DNA of 64,000 bases from Bacteroidales bacterium (GCA_024400455.1 JAKSMU010000001.1:1-64000), one strand, 5' to 3'. Shown: positions 51,177 through 60,639, counted from the stretch's first letter. Made by a program: numbers and translations. Notes: generated by a model not told the origin, from the sequence alone.

Positions 51177-51560
51177 ATGTTATTTCAGAGCAAATATAAG
51201 CCTGTTGCGCTTTCGGCGGAACAGGCTTTGTCGTTTTATTCCGTCCCCGATCATCTGAAAGGCTTAATGCCGGAACAGATTACGGATTGGGAGTCGGATG
51301 CCGAAACCTGCCGTTTCCTAATCAAAGGAATGGGCCATGTGAAAATGAAAATAGGGGAGAGAAAAATGTCAGATTTGACCTATCTTCCTGAGGGAAAGAT
51401 GCCGTTTGATTTCTCCTTGCATTTCGTAATGGTTCCAAAGGACGAAAATGCCTGTGAAATCCAAATTGCCATCGATGCCGATTTGAGCAACCCGATGATG
51501 GCGATGTTGGCCAAAAAGCCTTTGCAAAATCTGGTCAACGAAATGGCGGCTAGATTATGA
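51177..51560 (+). CDS. SRPBCC/START-like small protein
   Basis: 127 residues, no signal peptide. Layout (a short N-terminal strand, polar helix, SFYSVPDHLKGLMPEQITDW, several strands, then the long C-terminal helix NPMMAMLAKKPLQNLVNEMA) fits the SRPBCC ligand-binding fold, close to polyketide cyclase-like proteins. Ligand unknown. It lies 72 nt downstream of pyrE and its end overlaps birA (convergent) by 11 bp. Confidence 0.75.
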   Translation: MLFQSKYKPVALSAEQALSFYSVPDHLKGLMPEQITDWESDAETCRFLIKGMGHVKMKIGERKMSDLTYLPEGKMPFDFSLHFVMVPKDENACEIQIAIDADLSNPMMAMLAKKPLQNLVNEMAARL

Positions 51561-52299
51561 ACTTGATTTCCTTGATGTCGAAAGTGAAGGCTTGCCCGTT
51601 TTCGTCGGAAAGTAGCAACCTCCCGAAAGCATCGATGCCATCCATGAAAAGCCTTTTCTTACTGTCTTTGATTTCGTAATCAGCCCAGGTGTGATAACGG
51701 AGCAACTTGCTTAGATAATCTTCGTCCAACGAAGAGAAATCGCTATCGGCACAGCAGCATTTTAGTCTTTCTTTTTCTTTTTCCAGATTAAGGCAAATGC
51801 TTTGCAGCAAAGGCTCCAATTCAAAAGTTTTTCCTGCCAATTTGCGGAGCGATGCCGGATGTGTCGGCCAGTTTTGAAACTCTAATTGGTTGACATTTAG
51901 TCCGATGCCGATAATCGAAATGCCCATTTTCGTGCCGTTAATCGTGCTATTGATGAGAATGCCGCCAATCTTGTGATTCTCGCAGTAAATGTCGTTGGGC
52001 CATTTGATTTCAATATGTTTTTCGGGAAGGAGTTCTTGCAAAGCCTTGAGAATGCCGAGCGGCACGGCTTTTGAAAGTTCAAATTGCATGGCAGCGGGGA
52101 GGAAACTCATGTCGAAGGCGATGGAAAAAGTCAGGTTCTGTCCATCGGCGCTTTCCCATGTGTTGCTGCCCATGCCTTTGCCCGCAGTCTGTCTGCAGGC
52201 GACGGCCACACATCCGTCGATGTCGGTTGTCGCTTGCAGACGCTGCAAATAGGCATTCGTAGAGTCGGTTTGCTCTATGTGGATGTATTTCAGACTCAT
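51550..52299 (-). CDS. birA: biotin-[acetyl-CoA-carboxylase] ligase
   Basis: 249 residues, catalytic domain only, without the DNA-binding helix-turn-helix of the E. coli protein. It activates biotin and attaches it to carboxylases. GKGMGSNTWESADGQNLTFS is the biotinyl-AMP loop (GKG in place of the common GRG) and KWPNDIYCENHKIGGILI holds the catalytic Lys region. Its start overlaps the upstream T9SS gene by 4 bp. Confidence 0.93.
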   Translation of the reverse strand: MSLKYIHIEQTDSTNAYLQRLQATTDIDGCVAVACRQTAGKGMGSNTWESADGQNLTFSIAFDMSFLPAAMQFELSKAVPLGILKALQELLPEKHIEIKWPNDIYCENHKIGGILINSTINGTKMGISIIGIGLNVNQLEFQNWPTHPASLRKLAGKTFELEPLLQSICLNLEKEKERLKCCCADSDFSSLDEDYLSKLLRYHTWADYEIKDSKKRLFMDGIDAFGRLLLSDENGQAFTFDIKEIKFII

Positions 52300-53924
52300 T
52301 CAACAACGATGCGTTGCGTGCTGTCGCCAATTCTGATGGCGTAAATGCCTTTGCCGAAATCGCTCAAATCGATTTTGCCATAGTCTTTGATGACAGTCTG
52401 GAAGACGCATTGGCCCGCCATATTGTAGATGCTGACGGTGTTGTCACCTGAGGTAACGATGCTGATAATGCCTGTCGTCGGGTTTGGATAAATGTTGGAG
52501 ACGCTTTCGTTGTCGTCAACATTGGCGGTCACTTCGTAACTGAATTCGTTGCTTTCGCTAGCTCCGAAATCGCTGCCAGAGAACAGTGTCGTGTTACCGG
52601 CTTTCATTCCGTAAAGGCCTGTGGTGTTGGTGAGGCCGTTCCCGCCTGCATCGTAAATGGTGAAGTCATAGCAGCCGTCACCTGGAATGGTGAGCGTTTC
52701 GTTGTACATCTTGTTGGGTTCATCGTATGGTCCGCCTTCCAAAATCACTTCATTGGTGTTGATGTCGGTGAGTTTCCATGTCGTTTCTTCCGGGTTGTTG
52801 TCGGTGCGAATGGTGAGTTTGATGGTCTTGCCGGTATTTTCAGGAGAACCATTGAAATTTAAAGTGGTGGCATTGTTGCCCGAGCCTTCGTCATCGTTGC
52901 CGTTGAGGGTGGTAACTTGAACTTTAAGCGTGTTCTCCAGTTCGACGGGAAATGCGATTTCGCCCAAATCGACGGTGGCAGATGCAAAGCTTGGCAGATT
53001 GCCTTCCCATGATAATGTCTTGACGGTTTCGTCATTCACGAGCACTTCGATTTCGGCATTGCTGATGGCATTGGAACCGAAATTTGTGATGACGGCCTTA
53101 GGCTCTGCAACACCGCTGCAAATCATGGTCTTGACGTTGCTGATGTTACTCATGGCTGCGTCGTTATGGTAGAATGGTTCGAAATTGTCGGATGATTTGC
53201 AGGATTGGAACACTTCCTTGCTTGTGCCGTCTTGAATCCAAGCAACTGCTGAGAGTTGGTTGAGGTCGTTGACGTTAGCCAAGGCCCATTGGAATTTGTA
53301 ACTGACGTAATCGCCGGCTGCCATGTTGCCTAAGTTAGTGCCTGAGGCGGAAGGCAGCAGCTTTTTCATGACGCTGTAGAAGTCGCGTTCGCCATTGCTT
53401 CCCGGAGCGCTGGTATAGTGGATTTCCTTTTCGATGACGCCAACCATGAGTTTCAGGCTGCCGCTGACATCTGACGATGCCTTGGCCATGACAATAACCG
53501 TTATGGTGTCTTGTGTGGCATTCAGCTGGTGCGTCATGCGCATTTCAAAAGGTGATTCGATGGCGAGCCATTGGTTTACCATGTTTTGGTTGAGTCCGCT
53601 GGGAACATTGGCAAAACGGATGCCGTCGACAACGGTGTGAGGAACGGCGTTCACACTGTAATAACTTTTGCGAGAGTCGTTGTCTTGTGTGTTGTGCAAA
53701 TACATAGGGTCGTTGTTGCCAGGCCAACTCATGTGGTATTTGATGGCTGTTACTCGGTCGCCGTTAGCGTCGATGAGGGCGTCAAGGGCCGGGTTTTGGC
53801 TTGCGCAAGGTGCACAACCCGTGTTGGTGAAACATTCGAACATCAAGGCTCTTTGGTTTTGAGCGTTGACATTCAATGCGATGAGCATCAGTAATGATGC
53901 GAAAACATGGTGTAGGTTTTTCAT
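52296..53924 (-). CDS. Omp28-related T9SS-sorted protein
   Basis: 542 residues. Signal peptide (ending NVNAQ), an Omp28-like thioredoxin-fold domain with ECFTNTGCAPC (CxxC) and YHMSWPGNNDPMY, central beta-sandwich regions, and a T9SS type A sorting domain in the last 80 residues (NIYPNPTTGIISIVTSGD). Surface-exposed and perhaps redox-active. The next gene is birA, overlapping by 4 bp, an odd but tight link. A -7 box lies 33 nt upstream. Confidence 0.88.
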   Translation of the reverse strand: MKNLHHVFASLLMLIALNVNAQNQRALMFECFTNTGCAPCASQNPALDALIDANGDRVTAIKYHMSWPGNNDPMYLHNTQDNDSRKSYYSVNAVPHTVVDGIRFANVPSGLNQNMVNQWLAIESPFEMRMTHQLNATQDTITVIVMAKASSDVSGSLKLMVGVIEKEIHYTSAPGSNGERDFYSVMKKLLPSASGTNLGNMAAGDYVSYKFQWALANVNDLNQLSAVAWIQDGTSKEVFQSCKSSDNFEPFYHNDAAMSNISNVKTMICSGVAEPKAVITNFGSNAISNAEIEVLVNDETVKTLSWEGNLPSFASATVDLGEIAFPVELENTLKVQVTTLNGNDDEGSGNNATTLNFNGSPENTGKTIKLTIRTDNNPEETTWKLTDINTNEVILEGGPYDEPNKMYNETLTIPGDGCYDFTIYDAGGNGLTNTTGLYGMKAGNTTLFSGSDFGASESNEFSYEVTANVDDNESVSNIYPNPTTGIISIVTSGDNTVSIYNMAGQCVFQTVIKDYGKIDLSDFGKGIYAIRIGDSTQRIVVE

Positions 53925-53956
53925 TGTATGAATAGTTTTGTTGTGTTTTGTTTCGC

Positions 53957-53964
53957 CAAAAATA
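53957..53964 (-). promoter_or_regulatory. -7 box for the Omp28-like gene
   Basis: Read on the minus strand it is TATTTTTG, divergent from the promoter at 53994-54023. Confidence 0.45.
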
Positions 53965-53993
53965 CGAATTTTTACAAAATAATGGTTTTGCTA

Positions 53994-54023
53994 TTGCAAT
54001 TCGGCATTTTTTTTGCATCTTTG
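53994..54023 (+). promoter_or_regulatory. promoter of the small T9SS protein gene
   Basis: TTG (53994-53996), a 19-bp gap and CATCTTTG (54016-54023): correct Bacteroidota spacing with one mismatch in the -7 box. Leader about 30 nt. Confidence 0.6.
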
Positions 54024-54059
54024 CAAGCAAAATAAATCAACAATAAAATTCAAATAACT

Positions 54060-54803
54060 ATGATTAGAAAATCTTTACTTACGTTAGCATTGATGGCCTT
54101 AGTAGGCTTTGTTTCAGCACAATCACTTCAGTTTGAATGGAATGGTCATGTCTATGAAAACGATGAAGTAATCGTTTGCGATGAACCGAATTTCGATTTC
54201 AACGAAATGGTTCAGCACATGCAGATCCGTAACCTTTCTGATGAGCCAATCAATGTGGTGGTCATGAAAAAGGAACTTGAAATGGTTGAAGGTTCATCAA
54301 ACTATTTCTGCTGGGGAATGTGCTATGGCTCGTCAGTTTTTGTCAGTGCTCCTGTCGAAATGGCTGCAGGCGCTGTCTCTGCTGAAGGCGACCTTGGCTT
54401 CCATCACAACTATGATCCGGAATTCACCTTTGATCCAACACAATGGTTGACCGGCACATCTGTCGTTATGTACACGGCTTATAACGAAAGAAATGAAGCT
54501 GACTGCGTGACTATTACCGTTAAGTTTGTTTATGGCGGTGATTCAGCAGTTGAAGAAAACCAGATTAGCTTCAGCCATGCTTATCCAAACCCAGCATCAT
54601 CTGTTGTCCGTTTCGATGTCAACTGCGAAGGTGTGGCATCTGTTGCCCTTTACAATCTTCTCGGTCAAGAAGTGCTGACACAGAATGTTGAAAATGGTCA
54701 AGTCACTCTCCCAGTCGCTGACCTGAACGAAGGCATTTATTTCTGCAACCTTAAGGTCAATGGCCAGGTTGTCAGAACTGAAAAGTTCATCGTTAAGAAA
54801 TAA
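54060..54803 (+). CDS. small T9SS-sorted secreted protein
   Basis: 247 residues: signal peptide (MIRKSLLTLALMALVGFVSA), an N-terminal beta-sandwich of about 145 residues with paired Cys (NYFCWGMCYGS), then a T9SS type A sorting domain (SHAYPNPASSVVRFDVNCEG, ending TEKFIVKK). Function unknown. Codon use is like that of the 975-residue cargo gene, suggesting high expression. It has its own promoter and terminator. Confidence 0.85.
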   Translation: MIRKSLLTLALMALVGFVSAQSLQFEWNGHVYENDEVIVCDEPNFDFNEMVQHMQIRNLSDEPINVVVMKKELEMVEGSSNYFCWGMCYGSSVFVSAPVEMAAGAVSAEGDLGFHHNYDPEFTFDPTQWLTGTSVVMYTAYNERNEADCVTITVKFVYGGDSAVEENQISFSHAYPNPASSVVRFDVNCEGVASVALYNLLGQEVLTQNVENGQVTLPVADLNEGIYFCNLKVNGQVVRTEKFIVKK

Positions 54804-54824
54804 GTCTGATTCTATATGAAACAT

Positions 54825-54857
54825 CAAAGGCGTGGCTGTTAGGCTGCGCCTTTTTTC
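54825..54857 (+). terminator. terminator of the small T9SS protein gene
   Basis: AAAGGCG (54826-54832) and CGCCTTT (54847-54853) form a stem with further inner pairing, followed by a T-run. Confidence 0.85.
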
Positions 54858-54863
54858 ATGTTG

Positions 54864-55454
54864 TCAGAACTCCCTCAGTTTTTTGCCGATGCTGACAATC
54901 TGTTGAAGAAGGAATTCGTCCTCATCATCGTTTTCGTGATAAATGATGAAATCGGCTAAGCGACGCTTTTCGTCTTCGCTCCATTGCGCTTTCATTCGGA
55001 TAGCTGCGCTTTCGGGCGAACAATGGTCGCGTGCAACTACACGACGGAGCCGTGTCTCTTCTGAGGCTGAGACCATTATGACGGCATCGAAAAGGTGCTG
55101 AATGTTTTTCTCAAAGATGATGGCAGATTCGTAAAGGACGTATGGCGAATCCTGCTGTTCGGCCCATTCAACGAAGTGCCGGTTTAGGACGGGGTAGAGG
55201 GTCTGCTCTACGAAAAGCATGTCTTCGTGATTGCCGAAAATCGTCCTTGAAAGCAAGGCTTTGTCAAGTTTTCCGTCGGGAAGATAAATGGCTTCGCCAA
55301 AACGGGCTGTCATCTTGTCTTTGATGTCATCCTGGCAATAAAGCCGCTTGGCTTCGTCGTCAGAATAAAACACGGGAATGCCTTGCGCTTCAAAAAGGGC
55401 GCAAACCCATGATTTGCCGCTGCCAATGTTACCGGTTATTCCAATCTTTTTCAT
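54864..55454 (-). CDS. coaE: dephospho-CoA kinase
   Basis: 196 residues. Last step of coenzyme A synthesis. P-loop GNIGSGKS (8-15), YSDDEAKRLY and the LRRVVARDHCSPESAAIRMK region are as expected. Its start lies within the end of the ybbR-like gene (26-bp overlap), an order common in Bacteroidota. Confidence 0.96.
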   Translation of the reverse strand: MKKIGITGNIGSGKSWVCALFEAQGIPVFYSDDEAKRLYCQDDIKDKMTARFGEAIYLPDGKLDKALLSRTIFGNHEDMLFVEQTLYPVLNRHFVEWAEQQDSPYVLYESAIIFEKNIQHLFDAVIMVSASEETRLRRVVARDHCSPESAAIRMKAQWSEDEKRRLADFIIYHENDDEDEFLLQQIVSIGKKLREF

Positions 55455-56385
55455 CGTCGATGATAATGTATTCCACGCGTTCAGGCGTAGCGCTCAGTAC
55501 TTGCACGTTGCCTGGCGACTCTAATGAAACATGAAGCAATGGATTCCGTTCGGCAATTTCGCTTGTGTTGACGGTTGCGGTGAAGACATCGGATGTGGTT
55601 TGTGCATAATCCTTAATTGCGACCATGCATTTCACCTTGATGGATGAAGGAATGAAACGAATGTTCAGACTGTCGGGCGACTGAATGGGGATTTCGATGT
55701 CTTTCTCGGTGAATTTCTCAATGTTGATGCTCACTTCAACCTTGTCGACGTTGCAATGTATTGCTCCATCCATAAGATTGAGTGGAACGCTTTCCGTAAT
55801 GCTTTGACTGAGATTCTCTTTGAAAAGGGTTCGCGTTTCGACGGTTTGTATGGAGTCGAGCATCTCCTGGCTGCCGTATATGGTGACGCTTGCAGGAGTG
55901 ATGATGGGTAGCCCGTAGCGCTCGTATTGCCGTTGCAAGCGTATATCATCATTCAAGGTGACGGGAACGACTTTCGATTTCAAGTTTTCCATGTTGAAAT
56001 AAATGGTTGCGTCGCTCATCGAAATGTCGGTTATGTTGATGCTAAGACGTTCGGCAAGAATCTCGGCAACATAATTGCTGCTGAAAGAGTAGGTGATGTC
56101 GCCTTCATGGCGGTAGGGCACGCCGTCAAGTGAAATGCTGACGGTGCGTTTCTGCTCTCTGATGAGGTTGTGGGCCAAGGTTAGGAATCCGTCGGCTTCA
56201 AAAGCGAATTTTACGGTTTGTGTTGGCGAGGAAATCCATTTGTCGCTAGGCACATCTTCAATCTGCAAAGTGAATGATGATTGCGTGGTGTAGTCTTTCG
56301 ACAATTTGATGAGGAACCAGAGAACCGTTGATATTGTCAGAAATACAATGAATGTCAATGATTTCCGTTTAACCTTAGCGTTCAT
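55429..56385 (-). CDS. YbbR-like (CdaR-type) domain protein
   Basis: 318 residues with an N-terminal membrane anchor (about 9-28) and three or so YbbR-type beta repeats facing the periplasm (VPVTLNDDIRLQRQYERYGL; PASVTIYGSQEMLDSIQTVE). In Firmicutes YbbR/CdaR controls the cyclic di-AMP synthase CdaA, but no cdaA is adjacent here, so the role is open. Cotranscribed with coaE. A hairpin terminator separates it from yajC. Confidence 0.85.
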   Translation of the reverse strand: MNAKVKRKSLTFIVFLTISTVLWFLIKLSKDYTTQSSFTLQIEDVPSDKWISSPTQTVKFAFEADGFLTLAHNLIREQKRTVSISLDGVPYRHEGDITYSFSSNYVAEILAERLSINITDISMSDATIYFNMENLKSKVVPVTLNDDIRLQRQYERYGLPIITPASVTIYGSQEMLDSIQTVETRTLFKENLSQSITESVPLNLMDGAIHCNVDKVEVSINIEKFTEKDIEIPIQSPDSLNIRFIPSSIKVKCMVAIKDYAQTTSDVFTATVNTSEIAERNPLLHVSLESPGNVQVLSATPERVEYIIIDDEKDWNNR

Positions 56386-56403
56386 TTCTTCTAGATAAAT
56401 TAA

Positions 56404-56436
56404 AACTGTCAGCCATTAGTTTAATGGCCGACAGTT
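56404..56436 (-). terminator. terminator between yajC and ybbR
   Basis: AACTGTC/GACAGTT and GCCATT/AATGGC stack with a 5-nt loop and one mismatch; on the minus strand TTTTAATTT follows. It would split this cluster into two transcripts or reduce read-through. Confidence 0.75.
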
Positions 56437-56456
56437 GGTCCTTTAATGGTGTTTTT

Positions 56457-56771
56457 TTAAGCCTGACCGACGCGGCTGCTATCTTTGACGATGGCGCTCT
56501 TTTCGATTTCGACTTCGGTGTCGGGAGCCAATGAAAGAACCACGGTGTGTTCCTTCACTTCCGTGACTTTGCCATGGAAACCGCCGATGGTGACAACCTT
56601 GTCGCCTTTTTTCAGTTCGTCGCGGAACTTCTGTTCTTCTTTGGCTTTTTTCGATTGTGGACGAATGAAAAACAGCCAGAAAACGACGACTAGCAGAAGA
56701 ATGAAAATCAAGCTTGACCATGGTGATCCTTGTTGCTGTTGTGCTTGTAACAAAATTGTAATGAGATTCAT
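56457..56771 (-). CDS. yajC: preprotein translocase subunit YajC
   Basis: 104 residues: one membrane helix (about 19-37, SLIFILLLVVVFWLFFIRPQ) and a small cytoplasmic SH3-like domain (KKGDKVVTIGGFHGKVTEVK), the YajC pattern. An accessory to SecDF. The N-terminal QAQQQQ stretch is typical. It lies 33 nt downstream of the DUF1573 gene. Confidence 0.95.
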   Translation of the reverse strand: MNLITILLQAQQQQGSPWSSLIFILLLVVVFWLFFIRPQSKKAKEEQKFRDELKKGDKVVTIGGFHGKVTEVKEHTVVLSLAPDTEVEIEKSAIVKDSSRVGQA

Positions 56772-56804
56772 GATTGTTGATGTTAAATTATGATTTTGAA
56801 ATAA

Positions 56805-57254
56805 TTAGAATTCGTCAGGTGTTTTTACGTCAGCTTTGATGCGGAGCACGGTTGTGGCCGGGTTGGTGTTTGACGAAATAGTTAAAGTTCTCGATTGGAA
56901 ACCATGGTGACCTTTGCTGTCGTAGGTGGCTTTGATGAATCCGTCTTTTCCGGGTTTGATAGGTTCGCGCGGATAGTCGGCTACCGTGCAGCCGCAGCTT
57001 GTCACCACATTGGTGATGAGCAATGGCGAGTTGCCGGTGTTGGTGTAATGGAAGGAGTAACTGACGACTTCTCCTTGTAGGAGTTTGCCGAATTCGTGTT
57101 CGGTCTTGTCGAAACTGATGACGGCTTCTTCGTTAGTGCTTTTTTCAGCCGATTTGGGATTGTTGACTAATTCTGTGGAAAGATTGCCTTCTTTGCTGCC
57201 GCATCCAGTCAAAAGTGCTGCGGTTAATAGGAAAATGGGGAAAAAGTGTTTCAT
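56805..57254 (-). CDS. DUF1573 lipoprotein
   Basis: 149 residues. Lipobox LLTGC (C18), a polar linker and one immunoglobulin-like DUF1573 domain (HEFGKLLQGEVVSYSFHYTN; SCGCTVADYPREPIKPG). Such proteins are very common in Bacteroidota next to yajC; function unknown. 24 nt downstream of the CHU_C protein gene. Confidence 0.88.
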   Translation of the reverse strand: MKHFFPIFLLTAALLTGCGSKEGNLSTELVNNPKSAEKSTNEEAVISFDKTEHEFGKLLQGEVVSYSFHYTNTGNSPLLITNVVTSCGCTVADYPREPIKPGKDGFIKATYDSKGHHGFQSRTLTISSNTNPATTVLRIKADVKTPDEF

Positions 57255-57278
57255 CTTTTTTGATGTGTTGAATTGCTG

Positions 57279-58493
57279 TTAGTTGCCTCTGAAAATCATG
57301 ACTGAACCTTGGTAGTTGGCGTCTTGCTTCAAACCGTGACATTTCAATACATAGAAGTAAGTTGCGTCAGGCAAATCGCCGCCGTCCCAGTCGTTGTGGT
57401 AGTCGTTTGATTGGTAAACGATGCGTCCCCAGCGATTGAAAATCACTAGTTCGGTCGATTCGTAGTAGCGGTTCAATGGTTCGTAAGCGTCGTATTCGTG
57501 TCCCATTTCAGGTTCTTCGTCGTTTCTGTTGCCTGTGCCGTTGCCGCCATTGTCAGAACCGCCGCCGTTGCCGCCCGTATCGTCAAGTGAAATGATGAAA
57601 TAGTCATTCATGCCATCACCGTTAGGCGTAAATATGTTCGGCACTTTCAGTTTGACAGGGTTCACCTTGATGGTCTTGAAATAGGAAGTGTCACAGCCCT
57701 GTGGGTTGTAAACCTTCAGTTCGGTGTTGTAATCTCCGACATCGACAAAGGTGAAGAGCGGCTCCTCTTGGTCGGAAGTGAGGCCGTACTGTGCATTCAA
57801 GACCCAATAGAAATTGGAAATGCTGATGGAGTCGATGGACTTGTTTTCGAAAGAAAAGGTGACATGAGGGTTTTGCATGTATACGGTGTCGCCTGGTTCT
57901 GCCGTGATTTCAACGATCGGATTCGGATATGCTTTGGTGAGCGTGCTGTCTCTTTGCGTACATCCGCGCCCATCGGTCACATTAACGGCGTAATATTTAT
58001 AGGCTTCGAGACCAATGGCAAGTGAGTCACAGCCTGGAGCAATGTGCAAGGGGCCGACTTCCCATTCGTAGGTGTAAGGGAGTGTGCCTTCTTCGGCATA
58101 CGCCAGCATTTGCGCGGTTTTTCCGTTGTCTTCGTCGGCATTGCTGCAGGTGAGCTGTATCTGCTGGAAATGGATTTGGAAACGGGGCTTGACTTCGACG
58201 GTGAACTCAGAGCTGCAGATGGTTTCTTCCGTGTTTACATTGGTGATTTCCACTCTGTATGTGGTCGTCTCGAAAGGACGTACCGTAATGCTGCTAGTCG
58301 TTTCGTTGCCCGGCATCCAGTGATAGGCGTACAGAGATGTGTCGATAACACTGAGAGTTACGGGCGTTTCGCTGCAAACCGGCATTTCGGCGTTGCAGGT
58401 AATGGTGCATGGGTCTTGAGCCTTTACGACGGCCGATAGTACAAGGGCGGTCAAAAGGAGGCTGAGTCTTGTTATGATGTCTTTCACTTTCAT
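57279..58493 (-). CDS. secreted protein with CHU_C (T9SS type B) sorting domain
   Basis: 404 residues from ATG 58493 (signal peptide MKVKDIITRLSLLLTALVLS). PKD-like/Ig-like repeats (YHWMPGNETTSSITV; YTYEWEVGPLHI) precede the gliding-motility-associated C-terminal domain: VPNIFTPNGDGMNDYF, VIFNRWGRIVYQS, WDGGDLPDATYFYVLKC. That tail sends proteins through T9SS. It has a Gly/Asn-rich loop inside the tail (GGNGGGSDNGGNGTG). It heads the DUF1573-yajC cluster; a -7 box lies 21 nt upstream. Confidence 0.9.
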   Translation of the reverse strand: MKVKDIITRLSLLLTALVLSAVVKAQDPCTITCNAEMPVCSETPVTLSVIDTSLYAYHWMPGNETTSSITVRPFETTTYRVEITNVNTEETICSSEFTVEVKPRFQIHFQQIQLTCSNADEDNGKTAQMLAYAEEGTLPYTYEWEVGPLHIAPGCDSLAIGLEAYKYYAVNVTDGRGCTQRDSTLTKAYPNPIVEITAEPGDTVYMQNPHVTFSFENKSIDSISISNFYWVLNAQYGLTSDQEEPLFTFVDVGDYNTELKVYNPQGCDTSYFKTIKVNPVKLKVPNIFTPNGDGMNDYFIISLDDTGGNGGGSDNGGNGTGNRNDEEPEMGHEYDAYEPLNRYYESTELVIFNRWGRIVYQSNDYHNDWDGGDLPDATYFYVLKCHGLKQDANYQGSVMIFRGN

Positions 58494-58513
58494 TCTTATA
58501 CGAAAACAAATTG

Positions 58514-58521
58514 CAAAAATA
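58514..58521 (-). promoter_or_regulatory. -7 box for the CHU_C protein gene
   Basis: Read on the minus strand it is TATTTTTG; divergent from hutU. Confidence 0.45.
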
Positions 58522-58572
58522 GGAATTTTTGTCAAGTGAAACGAAATATGATGGTGTTTATTGTTTTTTCAC

Positions 58573-58580
58573 TATTTTTG
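58573..58580 (+). promoter_or_regulatory. -7 box for hutU
   Basis: TATTTTTG, 33 nt before ATG 58613; no good -33 TTG at 19 bp. Confidence 0.45.
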
Positions 58581-58612
58581 CATATTCAAAAAGCAACATA
58601 ATTTATAGCAAT

Positions 58613-60613
58613 ATGAACGCACTCAACGATTTTCAAAAAGAGATTCTGGCTGGCATTCCCGATGAACTGCCGGAAGTGAAAGAATACGATAAGAATATCA
58701 ACCATGCACCAAAACGCAAGGACATCCTGACCAAGGAAGAAAAGAAACTTGCCATCCGCAACGCCTTGCGCTATTTTCCTGCCAAACACCACGCCGTGTT
58801 GGCTCCCGAATTTGCTGAAGAATTGGAAAAATACGGCCGCATCTACATGTACCGTTTCCGTCCGTCCTATAAGATGTATGCCCGTCCTATCGACGAATAT
58901 CCTTGCAAGTGCAAGCAAGCCGCAGCCATCATGCTGATGATTCAGAACAACTTGGATCCTGCTGTGGCTCAGCATCCGCACGAGCTGATTATCTACGGCG
59001 GCAATGGCGCCATCTTCCAAAACTGGGCTCAGTATCGCCTTGTGATGCAATATCTTGCCAACATGGAAGAAGACCAGACCTTGTCGATGTACAGCGGTCA
59101 CCCGATGGGCTTGTTCCCAAGCCATAAGGATGCTCCGCGCGTGGTCGTCACCAACGGCATGATGATTCCGAACTACAGCAAACCGGACGATTGGGAGCGT
59201 TACAACGCCCTCGGCGTGACGCAATATGGCCAAATGACCGCAGGCTCTTATATGTATATAGGACCACAAGGCATTGTCCACGGCACCACCATCACCGTGC
59301 TCAACGCTGCCCGTAAACTCGGTGGCGGCACTGCTGGCAAACTGTTCATCACCGCAGGTTTGGGCGGCATGAGTGGCGCTCAGCCAAAGGCTGGCAACAT
59401 TGCTGGCGTGGTGAGCATCACCGCCGAAATCAATCCGGCAGCTACCATGAAGCGTTACGAACAAGGTTGGGTCGATGAAGTGCACGAGAACATCGAGGAA
59501 CTCTTCAAGCATGTCAACGAAAGCATTGCCAAGAAGGAAGCTCGCAGCTATGCCTATCAAGGCAATGTGGTTGACCTTTGGGAATATGCTGCCGAACACG
59601 ACATCCATGTCGATTTAGGCTCAGACCAAACCTCACTGCACAATCCATGGGCTGGCGGCTACTATCCTGTCGGTCAGTCGTTCGAGGAATCGAAGACCAT
59701 GATGGCCGAGAATCCGGAACTGTTCAAGGAAAAGGTTCAGGCTTCGTTGCGTCGTCATGTGGCTGCCATCAATAAACTGACTGCCAAGGGCATGTACTTC
59801 TTCGACTACGGCAACGCTTTCCTGCTGCAGAGCAGCCGCGCCGGTGCCGACATCATGAAAGCCGACGGCACCTTCCGTTATCCTTCTTATGTTCAAGATA
59901 TCATGGGCCCAATGTGCTTCGACTATGGCTTTGGCCCATTCCGTTGGGTCTGCGCTTCAGGCAAGCCAGAGGATTTGGCTGTCACCGACGACATTGCTTG
60001 CCAAGTGTTGGAAGACATCGCCAAGACTGCTCCGGAAGAAATCCGCCAGCAGATGCGCGACAACATACAGTGGATTCGTGGCGCACAAGAGAACCATCTC
60101 GTGGTCGGTTCGCAAGCCCGCATTCTCTATGCCGACTGCGAAGGCCGCACCAAGATTGCTGCCGGATTCAACAAGGCTATTGCTGATGGCCGCTTGAGCG
60201 GACCTGTCGTCCTTGGCCGTGACCACCACGACGTTTCGGGCACCGACTCGCCATTCCGTGAGACCTCCAACATCTACGACGGATCGAACCGCACTGCCGA
60301 CATGGCCATCCAGAATGTCATCGGCGACGGATTCCGTGGCGCTACCTGGGTGAGCATCCATAATGGCGGTGGCGTTGGTTGGGGTGAAGTCATCAATGGC
60401 GGTTTTGGCATGGTGCTCGATGGCACAGCCGATGCCGACCGTCGTCTGCACAACATGTTGCATTGGGATGTCAACAACGGCATTGCCCGCCGCAACTGGG
60501 CCCGCAACGAAGGCGCAACATTCGCCATCAAACGTGCTATGGAAGTCGAACCGAAACTCAAAGTCACGTTGCCAAATCTGGTAGAAGATAAGGTTTTGGA
60601 AGGCTTGTTCTAA
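58613..60613 (+). CDS. hutU: urocanate hydratase
   Basis: 666 residues, the longer Bacteroidota form. Converts urocanate to imidazolone propionate in histidine breakdown, using tightly bound NAD+. Seen: HELIIYGGNGAIFQNWAQYR, GPQGIVHGTTITVLNAARK, ITAGLGGMSGAQPKAGNIAG, FDYGNAFLLQSSRAG and a C-terminal GRDHHDVSGTDSPFRETS. ATG 58613 is used; the open frame upstream crosses the promoter. No other hut gene is in the window, so it stands alone here. Confidence 0.97.
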   Translation: MNALNDFQKEILAGIPDELPEVKEYDKNINHAPKRKDILTKEEKKLAIRNALRYFPAKHHAVLAPEFAEELEKYGRIYMYRFRPSYKMYARPIDEYPCKCKQAAAIMLMIQNNLDPAVAQHPHELIIYGGNGAIFQNWAQYRLVMQYLANMEEDQTLSMYSGHPMGLFPSHKDAPRVVVTNGMMIPNYSKPDDWERYNALGVTQYGQMTAGSYMYIGPQGIVHGTTITVLNAARKLGGGTAGKLFITAGLGGMSGAQPKAGNIAGVVSITAEINPAATMKRYEQGWVDEVHENIEELFKHVNESIAKKEARSYAYQGNVVDLWEYAAEHDIHVDLGSDQTSLHNPWAGGYYPVGQSFEESKTMMAENPELFKEKVQASLRRHVAAINKLTAKGMYFFDYGNAFLLQSSRAGADIMKADGTFRYPSYVQDIMGPMCFDYGFGPFRWVCASGKPEDLAVTDDIACQVLEDIAKTAPEEIRQQMRDNIQWIRGAQENHLVVGSQARILYADCEGRTKIAAGFNKAIADGRLSGPVVLGRDHHDVSGTDSPFRETSNIYDGSNRTADMAIQNVIGDGFRGATWVSIHNGGGVGWGEVINGGFGMVLDGTADADRRLHNMLHWDVNNGIARRNWARNEGATFAIKRAMEVEPKLKVTLPNLVEDKVLEGLF

Positions 60614-60639
60614 GAAAATAGACTTTAATGTTTATAATG

